A stretch of 64,000 nt of DNA from SZUA-76 sp945787585 (GCA_947258425.1 CAMYIG010000049.1:1-64000), one strand, 5' to 3'; shown: positions 18,696 through 28,300, counted from the stretch's first letter. The notes: generated by a model not told the origin, from the sequence alone. A program made the numbers and translations.

Positions 18696-19684
18696 TGAAA
18701 ATGCTCATAGCCTGATTGTTCACTCTGATATAACTCACCGTTTTTCTGTACACAGCGCAGGCCGGGGCCACCATCAATCACGCCAATACAGTGTGCCACC
18801 AAACCCTGTTGTGATAACCGTTCCTCTACACTGCCCTTTTGCTCTGGGGCAATGGTAAAACAGAGTTCATAATCATCGCCCGCCGATAGCGGTAACGCTT
18901 GCCAGAAAGTATCTGGTTGTTGCGGGACAGTGTCATCACTCTGGCATGCACGAAAAGCCGCTGATAATGGCAAAGCTTCCAGTTCAATCAAAGCGCCCAC
19001 ACCACTCGCCGTCAGGATGTGACCGAGATCACTCAACAAACCGTCTGAGAGATCAATCGCGGCATTAACCAAACCATTCAGAGCCAGCGCCTCTGTAATT
19101 CTTGGCGTCGGCTGTTCAAGGCGCGACAGAAGTTCAGCAAAGTGAGGTTGAGTAAATGATAATGTCTGCTGCTTTGCCTGCAGCGCAAGACCGGCATCAC
19201 CCAAGGTGCCTGTCACATAGATCAGATCACCGATCTTAGCGGTATCGCGCCGCCAGGCCTGCCCCTGTGTGACAAATCCCATCGCCTGCACCGTGATCGA
19301 AAGTGGACCGCAGGTCGTATCTCCCCCCACCAGTTGCACACCATATTGTTGCGCTAACCTAGAGAAGCCGCGGCTGAAGCCATCAAGCCACTGCTCATCC
19401 ACCTGCGGTATTGTTAGCGCAAGGGTGACCCAGGCGGGCCTGGCGCCCATCGCGGCCATGTCACTGAGATTGACCGCCAGCGTTTTATGGCCCAAAGAAA
19501 AAGGATCGACATCAGCAAAGAAATGAATGCCCGCTACCAACGTATCAGTGGAAACAACGAGTTCACAATCGTAAGGAGGTGCAAGGATTGCGGCGTCATC
19601 GCCCACACCTAATAACACATCAGCACGTTCACTACCGGCGTTGGTAAAGTAGCGCTCAATCAGTTCGAATTCCATTACGGCCAT
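18692..19684 (-). CDS. thiL: Thiamine-monophosphate kinase
   Basis: ThiL (330 residues) phosphorylates thiamine monophosphate to thiamine diphosphate. The AIR-synthase-like fold shows GVGDDAAIL, the metal-binding VSTDTLVAGIHF, NLSDMAAMGA, and VGGDTTCGP. The C-terminal half has AIDLSDGLLSDLGHI and GDDYELCF. Length is normal. An alternative ATG nine bases inside (MEFELIERYF) fits other family members equally well. It sits between nusB and pgpA, the conserved gammaproteobacterial order. Confidence 0.95.
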   Translation of the reverse strand: MAVMEFELIERYFTNAGSERADVLLGVGDDAAILAPPYDCELVVSTDTLVAGIHFFADVDPFSLGHKTLAVNLSDMAAMGARPAWVTLALTIPQVDEQWLDGFSRGFSRLAQQYGVQLVGGDTTCGPLSITVQAMGFVTQGQAWRRDTAKIGDLIYVTGTLGDAGLALQAKQQTLSFTQPHFAELLSRLEQPTPRITEALALNGLVNAAIDLSDGLLSDLGHILTASGVGALIELEALPLSAAFRACQSDDTVPQQPDTFWQALPLSAGDDYELCFTIAPEQKGSVEERLSQQGLVAHCIGVIDGGPGLRCVQKNGELYQSEQSGYEHFQ

Positions 19685-19744
19685 GAGAGCAATTCTAGCG
19701 TCATTTACGGGTGAGATGAACGTCGTTTTACAACAACGCGTCCA

Positions 19745-20182
19745 TTACTTTGCAGGTCTTTTCTGTTTACACTCGGCGCTACGCAATGTGGCGGCCAGTT
19801 TATCGAGTACACCATTGACATACTTGTGGCCCTGGTCCGCACCAAAAACCTTGGCTAACTCAACGGCCTCGTTAATCACCACCCGATAAGGCACTTCGAG
19901 ATTATACTGAAGCTCGTAGACGCCCATACGCATGATCGCAAGTTCCACGGGATCGAGACTTTCAACAGAACGATCTAGCACCGGCGCTAGCAACGCATCC
20001 AACTTATCCACCTGCTTAACGACGCCACTCAACAGGCCGCGAAAATAACTCGCATCGACCTTTTTGACATCCTTCTCTTCAAGGATCTGCGATGCAACTT
20101 CGGCGACATCTGCACCGGTTAATTGCCACTGATACAATGCCTGCACTGCACAACGGCGCGCCTGACTTCTGGTTCGACTCAT
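19745..20182 (-). CDS. nusB: Transcription antitermination factor NusB
   Basis: NusB (145 residues) binds boxA RNA with NusE (S10) to stop premature termination, mainly on rRNA operons. The all-helical family is seen in SRTRSQARRCAVQALYQWQLTG, ALLAPVLDRSVESLDPVE, MRMGVYELQY and VPYRVVINEAVELAKVFG, ending near KYVNGVLDKLA. It follows ribH by about 30 bases, a very common association. Confidence 0.95.
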   Translation of the reverse strand: MSRTRSQARRCAVQALYQWQLTGADVAEVASQILEEKDVKKVDASYFRGLLSGVVKQVDKLDALLAPVLDRSVESLDPVELAIMRMGVYELQYNLEVPYRVVINEAVELAKVFGADQGHKYVNGVLDKLAATLRSAECKQKRPAK

Positions 20183-20213
20183 AATACCTTTTACTAAATA
20201 AGCTCTGAAAAAA

Positions 20214-20693
20214 TTACGCGTCTAAAGCGCGCATCAAAGAGGCCATTTCGATCGCCGTTACGGCTGCCTCGGCACCTTTATTACCCGCCTTGGTGCCAGC
20301 ACGTTCAATCGCCTGTTCGATAGTATCCACCGTGAGTACACCAAAGGTCACGGGAATATCATATTCCATCGCCACCGCTGAAATACCTTTGGCGCATTCA
20401 CCTGCGACATATTCAAAATGCGGGGTGCCACCGCGAATCACCGCGCCCAGCGTAATCACCGCATCGTAACGTTTACTTGCGGCCATTTTTTTTACCACCG
20501 GTGGCAGCTCAAAAGCGCCCGGCACATGCACCACATGGATATTATCTTCTGCAACTCCATGTTGTTTAAGCGCGCCAATCGCCCCTTTCAACAGGTGATC
20601 AACAATGAAGCTATTAAACTTGGCGGATACGATAACAAAACGTGTGTTTGTTACGTTGAAATCACCTTCAAAGGTTTTAATCGTCATATTCAT
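20214..20693 (-). CDS. ribH: 6,7-dimethyl-8-ribityllumazine synthase
   Basis: RibH (159 residues) condenses the ribityl-aminopyrimidine with dihydroxybutanone phosphate to give lumazine, the riboflavin synthase substrate. Signature segments are RFVIVSAKFNSFIVDHLL, HVVHVPGAFELPPV, ALGAVIRGGTPHFEYVA, and PVTFGVLTVDTIEQAIERAG. The loop with His in TPHFEYV carries the usual catalytic residue. The position 30 residues in is FN rather than the commoner FY/FN motif; FN is also found. It lies downstream of ribBA in the riboflavin unit. A second in-frame ATG is two codons in. Confidence 0.95.
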   Translation of the reverse strand: MNMTIKTFEGDFNVTNTRFVIVSAKFNSFIVDHLLKGAIGALKQHGVAEDNIHVVHVPGAFELPPVVKKMAASKRYDAVITLGAVIRGGTPHFEYVAGECAKGISAVAMEYDIPVTFGVLTVDTIEQAIERAGTKAGNKGAEAAVTAIEMASLMRALDA

Positions 20694-20739
20694 TACTCAC
20701 AACAAAAAATTATTAATTCGTGAAATTATTCTTTCACCG

Positions 20740-21852
20740 TTAATGACAGGACACATATTCTACAACTTCCAGTCCAAAACCGGAGAGACCATGCAGCCGT
20801 TTTGGTTGTCCTAACACGCGCATCTCGCGCACGCCGACATCCAGTAAAATCTGTGCGCCCACCCCGTAGGTTCGCAACTCATCGCCATGCAGCGGTAATG
20901 GCTGTACGATGCCGCGTTCGCGCATCTGATAATCCATCATTTGACGAATGGTAGTGCTGGCATCGGGCAACTTCTTGAGGATCACGATCACACCCGCACC
21001 CTCTTTTGCTACACGCTCCATCGCCGCTTTGAGTGGCCACGCACCGTCAAGACGTTCTGCACTCAACATATCGGCAAGAGGGTCTTCTAGGTGAACGCGC
21101 ACCAATACTGGCTGGTCGAACGCTGGCTCGCCATACACTAACGCCTGATGCAGTTGCCCATCCACCACATCCTGAAAAGAAAGCACTCTAAACGTACCAT
21201 ACAGTGTTGAGAGAGTACATTCTGCAACGCGTTCAACGGTCTTTTCATTCTGTACACGATAGTGGATGAGGTCGGCAATCGCCCCCATTTTCAGGCCGTG
21301 CTGCTCAGAAAAGCGTTCCAGTTCTGGACGCCGCGCCATGGTGCCATCTTCGTTGAGAATTTCTACAATCACGCTCGCAGGCTCCAGTCCGGCAAGGCGT
21401 GTCAAATCACAGCCCGCCTCGGTATGGCCTGCACGGGTTAACACACCGCCATCTTGTGCCATCAGTGGAAAGATATGGCCGGGTTGAGTCAAATCTTGTG
21501 GACCAGCATCTTTCTTTACCGCGGCCAGTACGGTAGTGGCGCGGTCAGCGGCCGAGATACCGGTCGTCACCCCGACCGCAGCTTCTATTGAAACGGTAAA
21601 GTTAGTGGCGTGATTGCTATGGGTATCACTCACCATCAACGGCAAATTCAGCTGCGCGCAGCGGGCACGTGTCAACGTCAAACAGATCAGCCCACGGCCA
21701 TAGCGCGCCATGAAATTAATATCGTCAGCGCTCACCGCCGTCGCCGCCATCACCAGATCGCCTTCGTTTTCACGATCTTCATCATCGACCAGTACCACCA
21801 TTTTTCCCTGGCGGATCTCTTCGATGATCTCTTCTGTACTACTCAAAGGCAT
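20740..21852 (-). CDS. ribBA: Fused dihydroxybutanone-phosphate synthase / GTP cyclohydrolase II-like protein
   Basis: A 370-residue fusion. The N-terminal RibB domain (to ~200) makes dihydroxybutanone phosphate from ribulose 5-phosphate and has VLVDDEDRENEGDLVMAA and the HTEAGCDL motif. The C-terminal RibA-like domain is short and divergent. It contains VRVHLEDPLADML where cyclohydrolase II normally has VR.HSEC.TGD, and the three zinc cysteines of true RibA are not present. Many gammaproteobacterial ribBA products share this degenerate RibA half, so GTP cyclohydrolase II activity is doubtful and a separate ribA would be needed elsewhere. Only the RibB activity is well supported. Confidence 0.93.
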   Translation of the reverse strand: MPLSSTEEIIEEIRQGKMVVLVDDEDRENEGDLVMAATAVSADDINFMARYGRGLICLTLTRARCAQLNLPLMVSDTHSNHATNFTVSIEAAVGVTTGISAADRATTVLAAVKKDAGPQDLTQPGHIFPLMAQDGGVLTRAGHTEAGCDLTRLAGLEPASVIVEILNEDGTMARRPELERFSEQHGLKMGAIADLIHYRVQNEKTVERVAECTLSTLYGTFRVLSFQDVVDGQLHQALVYGEPAFDQPVLVRVHLEDPLADMLSAERLDGAWPLKAAMERVAKEGAGVIVILKKLPDASTTIRQMMDYQMRERGIVQPLPLHGDELRTYGVGAQILLDVGVREMRVLGQPKRLHGLSGFGLEVVEYVSCH

Positions 21853-21885
21853 GCCGTTACACCCTGTTAACTAGATTACTGATCA

Positions 21886-22542
21886 TCAATCACCAAAACC
21901 TTGCGACGCAAGAAACTCACGCGAAATCGTCGTCTGCTTACCATCGCTGCCAGCGCCCTGTAATAGACGCTCAAGATAACGCGCGACAACATCGACCTCA
22001 ATGTTGACCCGACTGCCCTGCTGGTACTCGCCAATGATGGTCTGTTGCTGTGTGTGCGGAATGATATTGACCACAAAGCCGCTATCACTTACCACATTGG
22101 TGGTGAGGCTCACGCCATCGACACAAATGGACCCTTTCACAGCGATATATTTCGACAACTGCGGTGGCACATCAAAATTAATAATGATTGATTCACCCTG
22201 TTGCTTGATTGCCGCAACAGTCGCAACCCCGTCGACATGGCCGCTGACCATATGGCCACCGAGTCTCGTCGTCGGTAACAGCGCCTTTTCCAGGTTCACA
22301 CGACTACCCAACTTGAGCGCGCCCAATGTGGTACAGGCGAGCGTCTCGGCCGAAACGTCGGCCGCAAACTGTGCATCATTTTTACTCACGACCGTCAGGC
22401 AGACGCCGTTGATCGCAATGCTGTCACCCAACTGTGCATCACTCAACCCTAGCGAAGCAGACGCAAAACTCATGCGTGACTCGTCGCCTCTTTTTTCGAT
22501 CGAGGCAACCTGACCCAGCGCCGCTACCAATCCTGTAAACAT
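21886..22542 (-). CDS. ribE: Riboflavin synthase alpha chain
   Basis: A 218-residue riboflavin synthase that dismutates two lumazines. It has the expected duplicated beta-barrel: MFTGLVAALGQVASIEKRG opens the first half, and GDSIAINGVCLTVV and GHMVSGHVDG are diagnostic, with the second half showing VKGSICVDGVSLTTN. I start it at the MFTGLV methionine because this is the universal N-terminus; the frame is open 18 codons further upstream without family similarity. It lies between ribD and ribBA. Confidence 0.95.
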   Translation of the reverse strand: MFTGLVAALGQVASIEKRGDESRMSFASASLGLSDAQLGDSIAINGVCLTVVSKNDAQFAADVSAETLACTTLGALKLGSRVNLEKALLPTTRLGGHMVSGHVDGVATVAAIKQQGESIIINFDVPPQLSKYIAVKGSICVDGVSLTTNVVSDSGFVVNIIPHTQQQTIIGEYQQGSRVNIEVDVVARYLERLLQGAGSDGKQTTISREFLASQGFGD

Positions 22543-22562
22543 AACTGCCTCATTTATCTCGC

Positions 22563-23702
22563 TCACTCTACGCTGGGCTGTAGCGTAATACGCCAATCAT
22601 CGCCCACCGCTCGTATCTCTTTTATATTAAGTGGCACACATTGCGCCATCTTTTCAAGGCCGGGTAAAATCATCAGCCCACGCCCCTGATCACCCATCAG
22701 ATGGGGTGCCATATAAATAATCAGTTCGTCAATCAAGCCCGCCTGCAACATCGCACCACTCAGCACCGGCCCCGCCTCTAGCAGCAATTCATTGATCTCA
22801 AGGGCGGCGAGGTATTCCAGTAACAACGGCAGGTTGACCCGCTTATCGTCACCTGCAAAACGACACACATTAACATGCTTCTGACGCAGTACATCGAGTA
22901 TTTCCGTATACGCGACGGCTGTGGCAATCAATTTCTTACCCGGCAAGCTCAACGTGCGACTCGCCAGCGGCGTGCGTAGCAATGAATCGACAATTACACG
23001 CATCGGTGGCCGCTGAGGCTCCCCCGCCAGTGCGACATGCAGTTCATCAATCCCTTCCGGTCTTACATCCAGTTGCGGATCATCTGCCAACATCGTACCG
23101 ATGCCGGTCATGATCGCATCACTGCGTGCGCGCAGACGTTGCACATCCTGCCGTGCCGCGGATGAGGTGATCCATTTACTTTCGCCCGAGGCCATCGCGG
23201 TACGGCCATCGAGTGACATCGCCAGTTTACAGCGCACAAAGGGGCGACTTCGCGTGAAGCGCGAAATAAACCCTGGGTTAAGCGCCTCTGCTTCTGCTTG
23301 CAAAACGCCAACGTCTACTTCGATACCCGACGCCTTAAGTCTTTCCACTCCGCTACCTGAAACACGTGGGTTTGGATCATTCATGGCTACCACCACACGG
23401 CTCACGCCCGCTTTGATCAACGCATCGGCACAGGGCGGCGTACGCCCATGATGGCTGCACGGTTCAAGCGTCACATAGGCCGTTGCGCCGACACAGTTCT
23501 CGCCCGCCGCATTGAGCGCATAGACCTCAGCATGCGGTTCACCGGCTCGCATATGCCAACCTTCACCGGCGATCTCACCTTCTCTGACGACGACACAACC
23601 CACGCGTGGATTCGGGTGCGTCGTATAGAGCCCATGCCTTGCTAGCTGAACCGCACGCGCCATGAAGTGGTGATCTGCCGCGTTACTCTTTATCACTTTC
23701 AC
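22563..23702 (-). CDS. ribD: Bifunctional riboflavin deaminase/reductase RibD
   Basis: RibD (about 379 residues) carries out deamination and then reduction of the pyrimidine intermediate. The N-terminal zinc deaminase domain shows the HAEVYALN motif and PCSHHGRTPPC with both zinc Cys. The C-terminal reductase domain includes KLAMSLDGRTAMASGESKWITS. The frame opens with a GTG overlapping the nrdR stop; an ATG 13 codons in (MARAVQLARHG) matches other RibD starts equally well. It heads the rib cluster, directly after nrdR. Confidence 0.94.
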   Translation of the reverse strand: MKVIKSNAADHHFMARAVQLARHGLYTTHPNPRVGCVVVREGEIAGEGWHMRAGEPHAEVYALNAAGENCVGATAYVTLEPCSHHGRTPPCADALIKAGVSRVVVAMNDPNPRVSGSGVERLKASGIEVDVGVLQAEAEALNPGFISRFTRSRPFVRCKLAMSLDGRTAMASGESKWITSSAARQDVQRLRARSDAIMTGIGTMLADDPQLDVRPEGIDELHVALAGEPQRPPMRVIVDSLLRTPLASRTLSLPGKKLIATAVAYTEILDVLRQKHVNVCRFAGDDKRVNLPLLLEYLAALEINELLLEAGPVLSGAMLQAGLIDELIIYMAPHLMGDQGRGLMILPGLEKMAQCVPLNIKEIRAVGDDWRITLQPSVE

Positions 23703-24195
23703 CCGGCAGCAGTGTTATCTGACGCTCTTTAAGCTCCGGGGTCGACTCATTTTGCAGCCGTTCAATCTCTTCACGAAAGGCGTTCACATCCTGAAAACTT
23801 CGATAAACAGATGCGAAGCGAACATAGGCCACTTCATCTAAATCACGTAACTCTGCCATCACCCACTCACCCAACCTGCCCGAAGGGATCTCTCGTTCAC
23901 CGCTGGCACGCAGTTTATGTTTAATGCGGTTGATGGCACTGTCGATGTCCTCGATATTGACCGGGCGTTTTTCCATCGCCCGCAACACGCCCGCTCGCAG
24001 TTTTTCCTCATTAAAAGGCTCTCGGGTACCATCGCTTTTTACCATGCGAGGCAATGCTAGTTCTGCCGTTTCAAAGGTGGTGAAGCGCTCACTACAGGTG
24101 ACGCATTCGCGCCGACGACGCACAACATCGCCATCGCTGGCGAGGCGTGAATCGATCACCTTGGTATCTGCTTCACCACAGAATGGACAGTGCAT
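23683..24195 (-). CDS. nrdR: Transcriptional repressor NrdR
   Basis: NrdR (170 residues) represses ribonucleotide reductase genes in response to ATP/dATP. An N-terminal zinc ribbon (MHCPFCG...RRRECVTC) binds NrdR boxes and is followed by the ATP-cone domain with VVKSDG-like residues (here LPRMVKSDGTREPFN). The tail of about 20 residues beyond the cone is slightly longer than in E. coli. It overlaps the ribD start. The nrdR-ribD pairing downstream of glyA is a conserved gammaproteobacterial neighbourhood. Confidence 0.96.
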   Translation of the reverse strand: MHCPFCGEADTKVIDSRLASDGDVVRRRRECVTCSERFTTFETAELALPRMVKSDGTREPFNEEKLRAGVLRAMEKRPVNIEDIDSAINRIKHKLRASGEREIPSGRLGEWVMAELRDLDEVAYVRFASVYRSFQDVNAFREEIERLQNESTPELKERQITLLPGESDKE

Positions 24196-24270
24196 ATCGT
24201 GATACTCAGCGTAGCGAAAAAGTTATCAAATATCCCTCAACAAGCGGCGTATTGCGTGACATGTTGCCAG

Positions 24271-25524
24271 CTATTTATAGACCGGAAAGCGTTCGCAAAT
24301 CGCCAACACTTCACCTTTAACGCGTTTAACGACGGCGTCATTGCCCAGATCATCCAGCACATCACAGATCCAGCCCGCCAGTTGCTTCGACTCATCTTCC
24401 TTAAATCCACGGGTGGTAATTGCTGGGGTGCCGATACGAACACCACTGGTCACAAACGGTGACTGCGGATCATTGGGTACGCTATTTTTGTTGACCGTAA
24501 TGTTGCTGGCACCGAGTGCAGCATCGGCCGCTTTTCCAGTCATGCCCTTGTCAATCAGGTCCACCAGGAACAGATGATTTTCGGTCTTTCCGGAGACGAT
24601 TTTATAGCCACGTTCCTGCATCACGGTCGCCATCGCCTGCGCATTGGCCACCACTTGCTGTTGATAGACCTTAAACTCGGGCAACAGTGCCTCTTTGAAG
24701 GCGACGGCTTTACCTGCAATCACGTGCATCAATGGGCCACCCTGTGTACCGGGAAAAACCATTGAATTAAGTTTTTTCTCAATCTCAGGATTGCGCTTCG
24801 CCAGAATAATTCCGCCACGTGGGCCGCGTAATGTCTTGTGTGTGGTCGAAGTGGTGACATCGGCAATGTGAACCGGGCTCGGGTAGACACCTGCCGCTAC
24901 CAGTCCAGCCACGTGGGCCATGTCCACGACCAGGTAGGCGCCGACCTTATCTGCAATCTCGCGGAAACGTTGCCAGTCAACCACGCGCGAATAAGCACTA
25001 AAACCTGCAATCACCATTTTCGGTTTATGTTCAAGCGCCAGCGCCTCGGCCTGATCGTAATCGATTTCGCCCGTCGCTTCATTCAGACCATATTGCACGG
25101 CATTGAAAATCTTGCCGGAGAAGTTGACCTTCGATCCATGCGTTAGATGTCCGCCATGGGCCAGGCTCATACCAAGTATGGTGTCCCCTGCATTTAGTAA
25201 CGCAAGGTAGACCGCTGCATTGGCCTGCGAGCCAGAGTGCGGCTGTACGTTGGCGTAATCGGCACCGAAGAGTTCTTTGAGGCGGTCAATCGCAAGCTGT
25301 TCAACAATATCAACATGCTCACAGCCGCCATAGTAACGCTTGAACGGATAGCCCTCGGCATATTTATTGGTCAACACAGACCCCTGCGCCTCCATTACAC
25401 GAGGGCTGGTGTAATTTTCCGAAGCGATCAGTTCAATGTGCTCCTCTTGTCGGCGGGCTTCATTTTCCATTGCCGAGGACAGCACTTCATCAAAACCCGC
25501 AATTGTCATATCCGATGTAAACAT
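24271..25524 (-). CDS. glyA: Serine hydroxymethyltransferase
   Basis: GlyA (417 residues) interconverts serine and glycine with tetrahydrofolate and is the main source of one-carbon units. The PLP lysine is in TTSTTHKTLRGPRGG. The N-terminal HIELIASENYTSPRV and YAEGYPFKRYYGGCEHVD, and VDMAHVAGLVAAG, are diagnostic. A GGAGA site precedes the ATG by about ten bases. It is the first gene of the minus-strand block that continues through nrdR and the rib genes. Confidence 0.97.
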   Translation of the reverse strand: MFTSDMTIAGFDEVLSSAMENEARRQEEHIELIASENYTSPRVMEAQGSVLTNKYAEGYPFKRYYGGCEHVDIVEQLAIDRLKELFGADYANVQPHSGSQANAAVYLALLNAGDTILGMSLAHGGHLTHGSKVNFSGKIFNAVQYGLNEATGEIDYDQAEALALEHKPKMVIAGFSAYSRVVDWQRFREIADKVGAYLVVDMAHVAGLVAAGVYPSPVHIADVTTSTTHKTLRGPRGGIILAKRNPEIEKKLNSMVFPGTQGGPLMHVIAGKAVAFKEALLPEFKVYQQQVVANAQAMATVMQERGYKIVSGKTENHLFLVDLIDKGMTGKAADAALGASNITVNKNSVPNDPQSPFVTSGVRIGTPAITTRGFKEDESKQLAGWICDVLDDLGNDAVVKRVKGEVLAICERFPVYK

Positions 25525-25931
25525 CTATTCACTTTCTCCAAAATAGCCCGGGCAACCTTCACGACAGCGCCCACAATTCATCAAAACCAAAGCGGGGTAT
25601 GATACCTGATCGCTAAAAATTACTCATTATCAAGATGCTACATCTCTATGTTAATTACTTCCTGCCCCCTTGTAATGATTAATTTTAACCACATCTTCAT
25701 TTCTCACCCCCGTACGCTACGCAGTTAAAAGCCTCCATTTGGATCATTAAAAAAACATAACTGTTATCATTAAGATATTGATAAACAATGGATTAACTTC
25801 ATCATAAGAATTAATCATACATTATTAATATAAAATTCGAGTGTCCGCAATGGTTTCCGGTATAATAGTCATAAAATTGACTTTATATTTAGGGAGGGAC
25901 CCCGGAGTAGTAAGTAAGCAAGTAATAAAAA
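25525..25931. other. Divergent intergenic region between glyA and the GGDEF gene
   Basis: About 400 bases with no plausible gene. The right two-thirds are strongly AT-rich. A perfect TATAAT at 25861 is annotated separately. The strongest Shine-Dalgarno-like string, AGGGAGGG near 25891, is ~35 bases from the GGDEF start. I saw no conserved riboswitch pattern. Confidence 0.6.
25837..25866 (+). promoter_or_regulatory. Candidate promoter of the GGDEF gene
   Basis: A perfect -10 hexamer TATAAT at 25861-25866 sits 18 bases after a weak -35 (TTCGAG). This would give a leader of about 60 bases before the start at 25932. The -35 is poor, so confidence is limited. Confidence 0.4.
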
Positions 25932-27269
25932 ATGACAGCTTTTTCTGAACATAACAGTACCTCGACCATCCTGAGGCTTCTGGAATTCTCCAGTCAGAAC
26001 CAGGCTGAGATCGATATTATTCATACTCATATCAAGAGTGTGCTTACTGCTAACGAAACAGAGCAACGCCATCAGTATCAAGCTTACCGCTCGTTGCTCT
26101 CAACATTGATGACTTATCACAGTCAATCCAGTGAAAAAGATGCCCCTATTAAACAACATTTAGCACTACTTAAACTAAGGCTCGACAGTCAGCCTGGTGT
26201 AGCTGAACTCAATGCAATAAAAGCGACGATTGAAGCAATCATTAGCGGTGATTCCCTTACAAAAAACAGTTCAACAAGCGATATGCAACGGGGTGATATC
26301 GGATCTGCAACGCAGGCGGAAACCGAGGATACATTTCACTACATCGATCCCGTTCCTACTCCATTACCACCTGTCATCGAAGAGCAAAAAACCAACAGCG
26401 AATTTAGACTGTTAGATAAAAAACGTAAAAGAATGGAAGAGATTCAGGCCGCCCTTTCACTCCATTTATCTGAAGTTGCAGAGCAAAATAGAGCCCTTGG
26501 AAAAGCGCTAGATAACGAACGTAACAACATCAACAACAGCAATAATGCCGGCGAACTACAGACACTCAAACAGGAACTGTCGAATGAAATATCAACACTC
26601 CTGCAAGGGCACAACTCATTAACTGAAAAACTCGATAACGCTACCAAGTTCTTACATATGATCGAAAGCGAAGGCCAGGACCTGAGCGATGAACTCAAAA
26701 AAGCGCATACGCTTAGCTTAACGGACGAACTTACCCAGCTGCCCAATCGGCGCGCCTTTTACAAGCGCATCGAAGATGAAGTATCACGGGTACAGCGCTA
26801 TGAATATCCGCTCTGTCTCGCACTCATCGATCTTGATGCGTTTAAATCAATCAACGACCGTTACGGGCACAACACAGGCGATGAAGTGCTGCGCAGCTTT
26901 GCTGAACGGGCACTCTCAGGCTTCAGGCATCATGACCTCGCCTCCCGCTATGGTGGCGAAGAGTTTGCCATTATCCTGCCAAACACCGATATCAAAGGCG
27001 CCCTACGTGCGCTGGAAAAAGTGCGGGGCCGCACCAGTCAATGCACCTTCCAATATGATGGCGCTACTTATCCCATTCCTACTTTTTCAGCCGGGATTGC
27101 ACTCTACACCGCAGGGGAAACGCCAGAGGCAATGATAGAACGCGCAGATCAACTGCTCTATCGTGCTAAACGAATGGGGCGTAACCGTATCGAAGTAGCT
27201 GAAGATGAGATGATAGCCAGTGACATGATGAATGCAACATCTCAACAGCCATCGTTAAAGATTGAATAA
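25932..27269 (+). CDS. Soluble diguanylate cyclase (GGDEF domain)
   Basis: A 445-residue protein with no membrane segment. The N-terminal ~270 residues are helical and partly coiled-coil (residues ~165-270, rich in Glu, Lys, Leu and Asn), possibly a sensory or dimerising region of a type I do not recognise. The C-terminal GGDEF domain (about 275-430) has LTDELTQLPNRRAFYKRI and an active SRYGGEEFAIILP. An intact I-site RHHD lies five residues upstream, so product inhibition by c-di-GMP is expected. There is no good ribosome site next to the ATG. It is monocistronic and converges with secF. Confidence 0.92.
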   Translation: MTAFSEHNSTSTILRLLEFSSQNQAEIDIIHTHIKSVLTANETEQRHQYQAYRSLLSTLMTYHSQSSEKDAPIKQHLALLKLRLDSQPGVAELNAIKATIEAIISGDSLTKNSSTSDMQRGDIGSATQAETEDTFHYIDPVPTPLPPVIEEQKTNSEFRLLDKKRKRMEEIQAALSLHLSEVAEQNRALGKALDNERNNINNSNNAGELQTLKQELSNEISTLLQGHNSLTEKLDNATKFLHMIESEGQDLSDELKKAHTLSLTDELTQLPNRRAFYKRIEDEVSRVQRYEYPLCLALIDLDAFKSINDRYGHNTGDEVLRSFAERALSGFRHHDLASRYGGEEFAIILPNTDIKGALRALEKVRGRTSQCTFQYDGATYPIPTFSAGIALYTAGETPEAMIERADQLLYRAKRMGRNRIEVAEDEMIASDMMNATSQQPSLKIE

Positions 27270-27316
27270 ATTAAATTGGATGGGCTAAAGCGCCCACCAA
27301 CCAATCTCAATAGTGA

Positions 27317-28264
27317 TCAGGGCAGGTCACCAAGCGTTTCCTGCTCACCCTCTTTTTTAATCGGCATCAAATCCTGCTTGTTGATCCCTAAGGCCAGCGC
27401 AGTGGCACTTGCCACATAGACGGATGAGTAAGTGCCAACAACGATACCGATAATCAACGCAGTCGCGAAGCTATGAATAATCGCTCCACCAAGCACGAAC
27501 AGCGCTAACAGCACAAACAGCGTTGTAATCGAGGTGACTAATGTACGCGAGAGCATCTGGTTAATCGAGCGATTAGCGATTTCGACCGGTGTACCTTTGC
27601 GCATTTTACGGAAATTCTCACGGATACGATCGAACACCACGATGGTATCGTTCAACGAGTAACCAATCACCGCCAGTATCGCCGCTAATGTGGTGAGATC
27701 GAACTCCAGCTGAAGCAGCGAAAAGATACCCAGAGTAATCACCACGTCATGTACCAATGCAGCGACTGAACCCACTGCAAAACGTTTCTCAAAACGCAAT
27801 GTAACATAGATAAGGATACCGAACAGTGCGTAGATCATTGCCAGACCACCGTCTTCGGTCAATTCATCACCGACCTGTGGCCCTACAAACTCAACACGAC
27901 GCATCTCTACTTCATCGCTACCCGCCGCTGCATGCAGTGCATCGAGCACATCATTACTCAAATCTGCATCACTTTTTTCACCATGAGGGGGGACGCGAAT
28001 CAGAACATCTTTTGAAGTGCCAAAATGCTGTGCAATCGCATCACCATAACCGGCGTCGGCCAGCGTTTCACGCACATCACCAAGATCAACCGTGTTGTTA
28101 TAGCCGACCTCAATCAGGGTGCCGCCCGTGAAGTCGATACCGAAGTTTAGACCCCGGGTAGCGAGTGATCCTATGGAGATAATGACCAGTATTAATGACA
28201 TTACCAGCGCCAGCTTGCGCTTGCCCATAAAATCAAATGAAGGCTCTTTATTGAATATTTTCAT
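27317..28264 (-). CDS. secF: Protein translocase subunit SecF
   Basis: SecF (315 residues), with SecD, uses the proton gradient to pull exported proteins through SecYEG. Six membrane helices are visible. The signatures are NFGIDFTGGTLIEV and, in the C-terminal half, VIGYSLNDTIVVFDRIREN and RTLVTSITTLFVLLALF. It follows secD by 36 bases. Confidence 0.96.
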   Translation of the reverse strand: MKIFNKEPSFDFMGKRKLALVMSLILVIISIGSLATRGLNFGIDFTGGTLIEVGYNNTVDLGDVRETLADAGYGDAIAQHFGTSKDVLIRVPPHGEKSDADLSNDVLDALHAAAGSDEVEMRRVEFVGPQVGDELTEDGGLAMIYALFGILIYVTLRFEKRFAVGSVAALVHDVVITLGIFSLLQLEFDLTTLAAILAVIGYSLNDTIVVFDRIRENFRKMRKGTPVEIANRSINQMLSRTLVTSITTLFVLLALFVLGGAIIHSFATALIIGIVVGTYSSVYVASATALALGINKQDLMPIKKEGEQETLGDLP

Positions 28265-28300
28265 CTAATCATTCATCCATTCATTGCGGCCATCTAAGTT

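Noticed and set aside
20740..23702. FMN riboswitch at the riboflavin genes
   Set aside because: The genes are tightly packed and I found no conserved RFN core in the short gaps.
27270..27316. Terminator between the GGDEF gene and secF
   Set aside because: An imperfect inverted repeat is present but has a bulge and no T-run, so it is not called.
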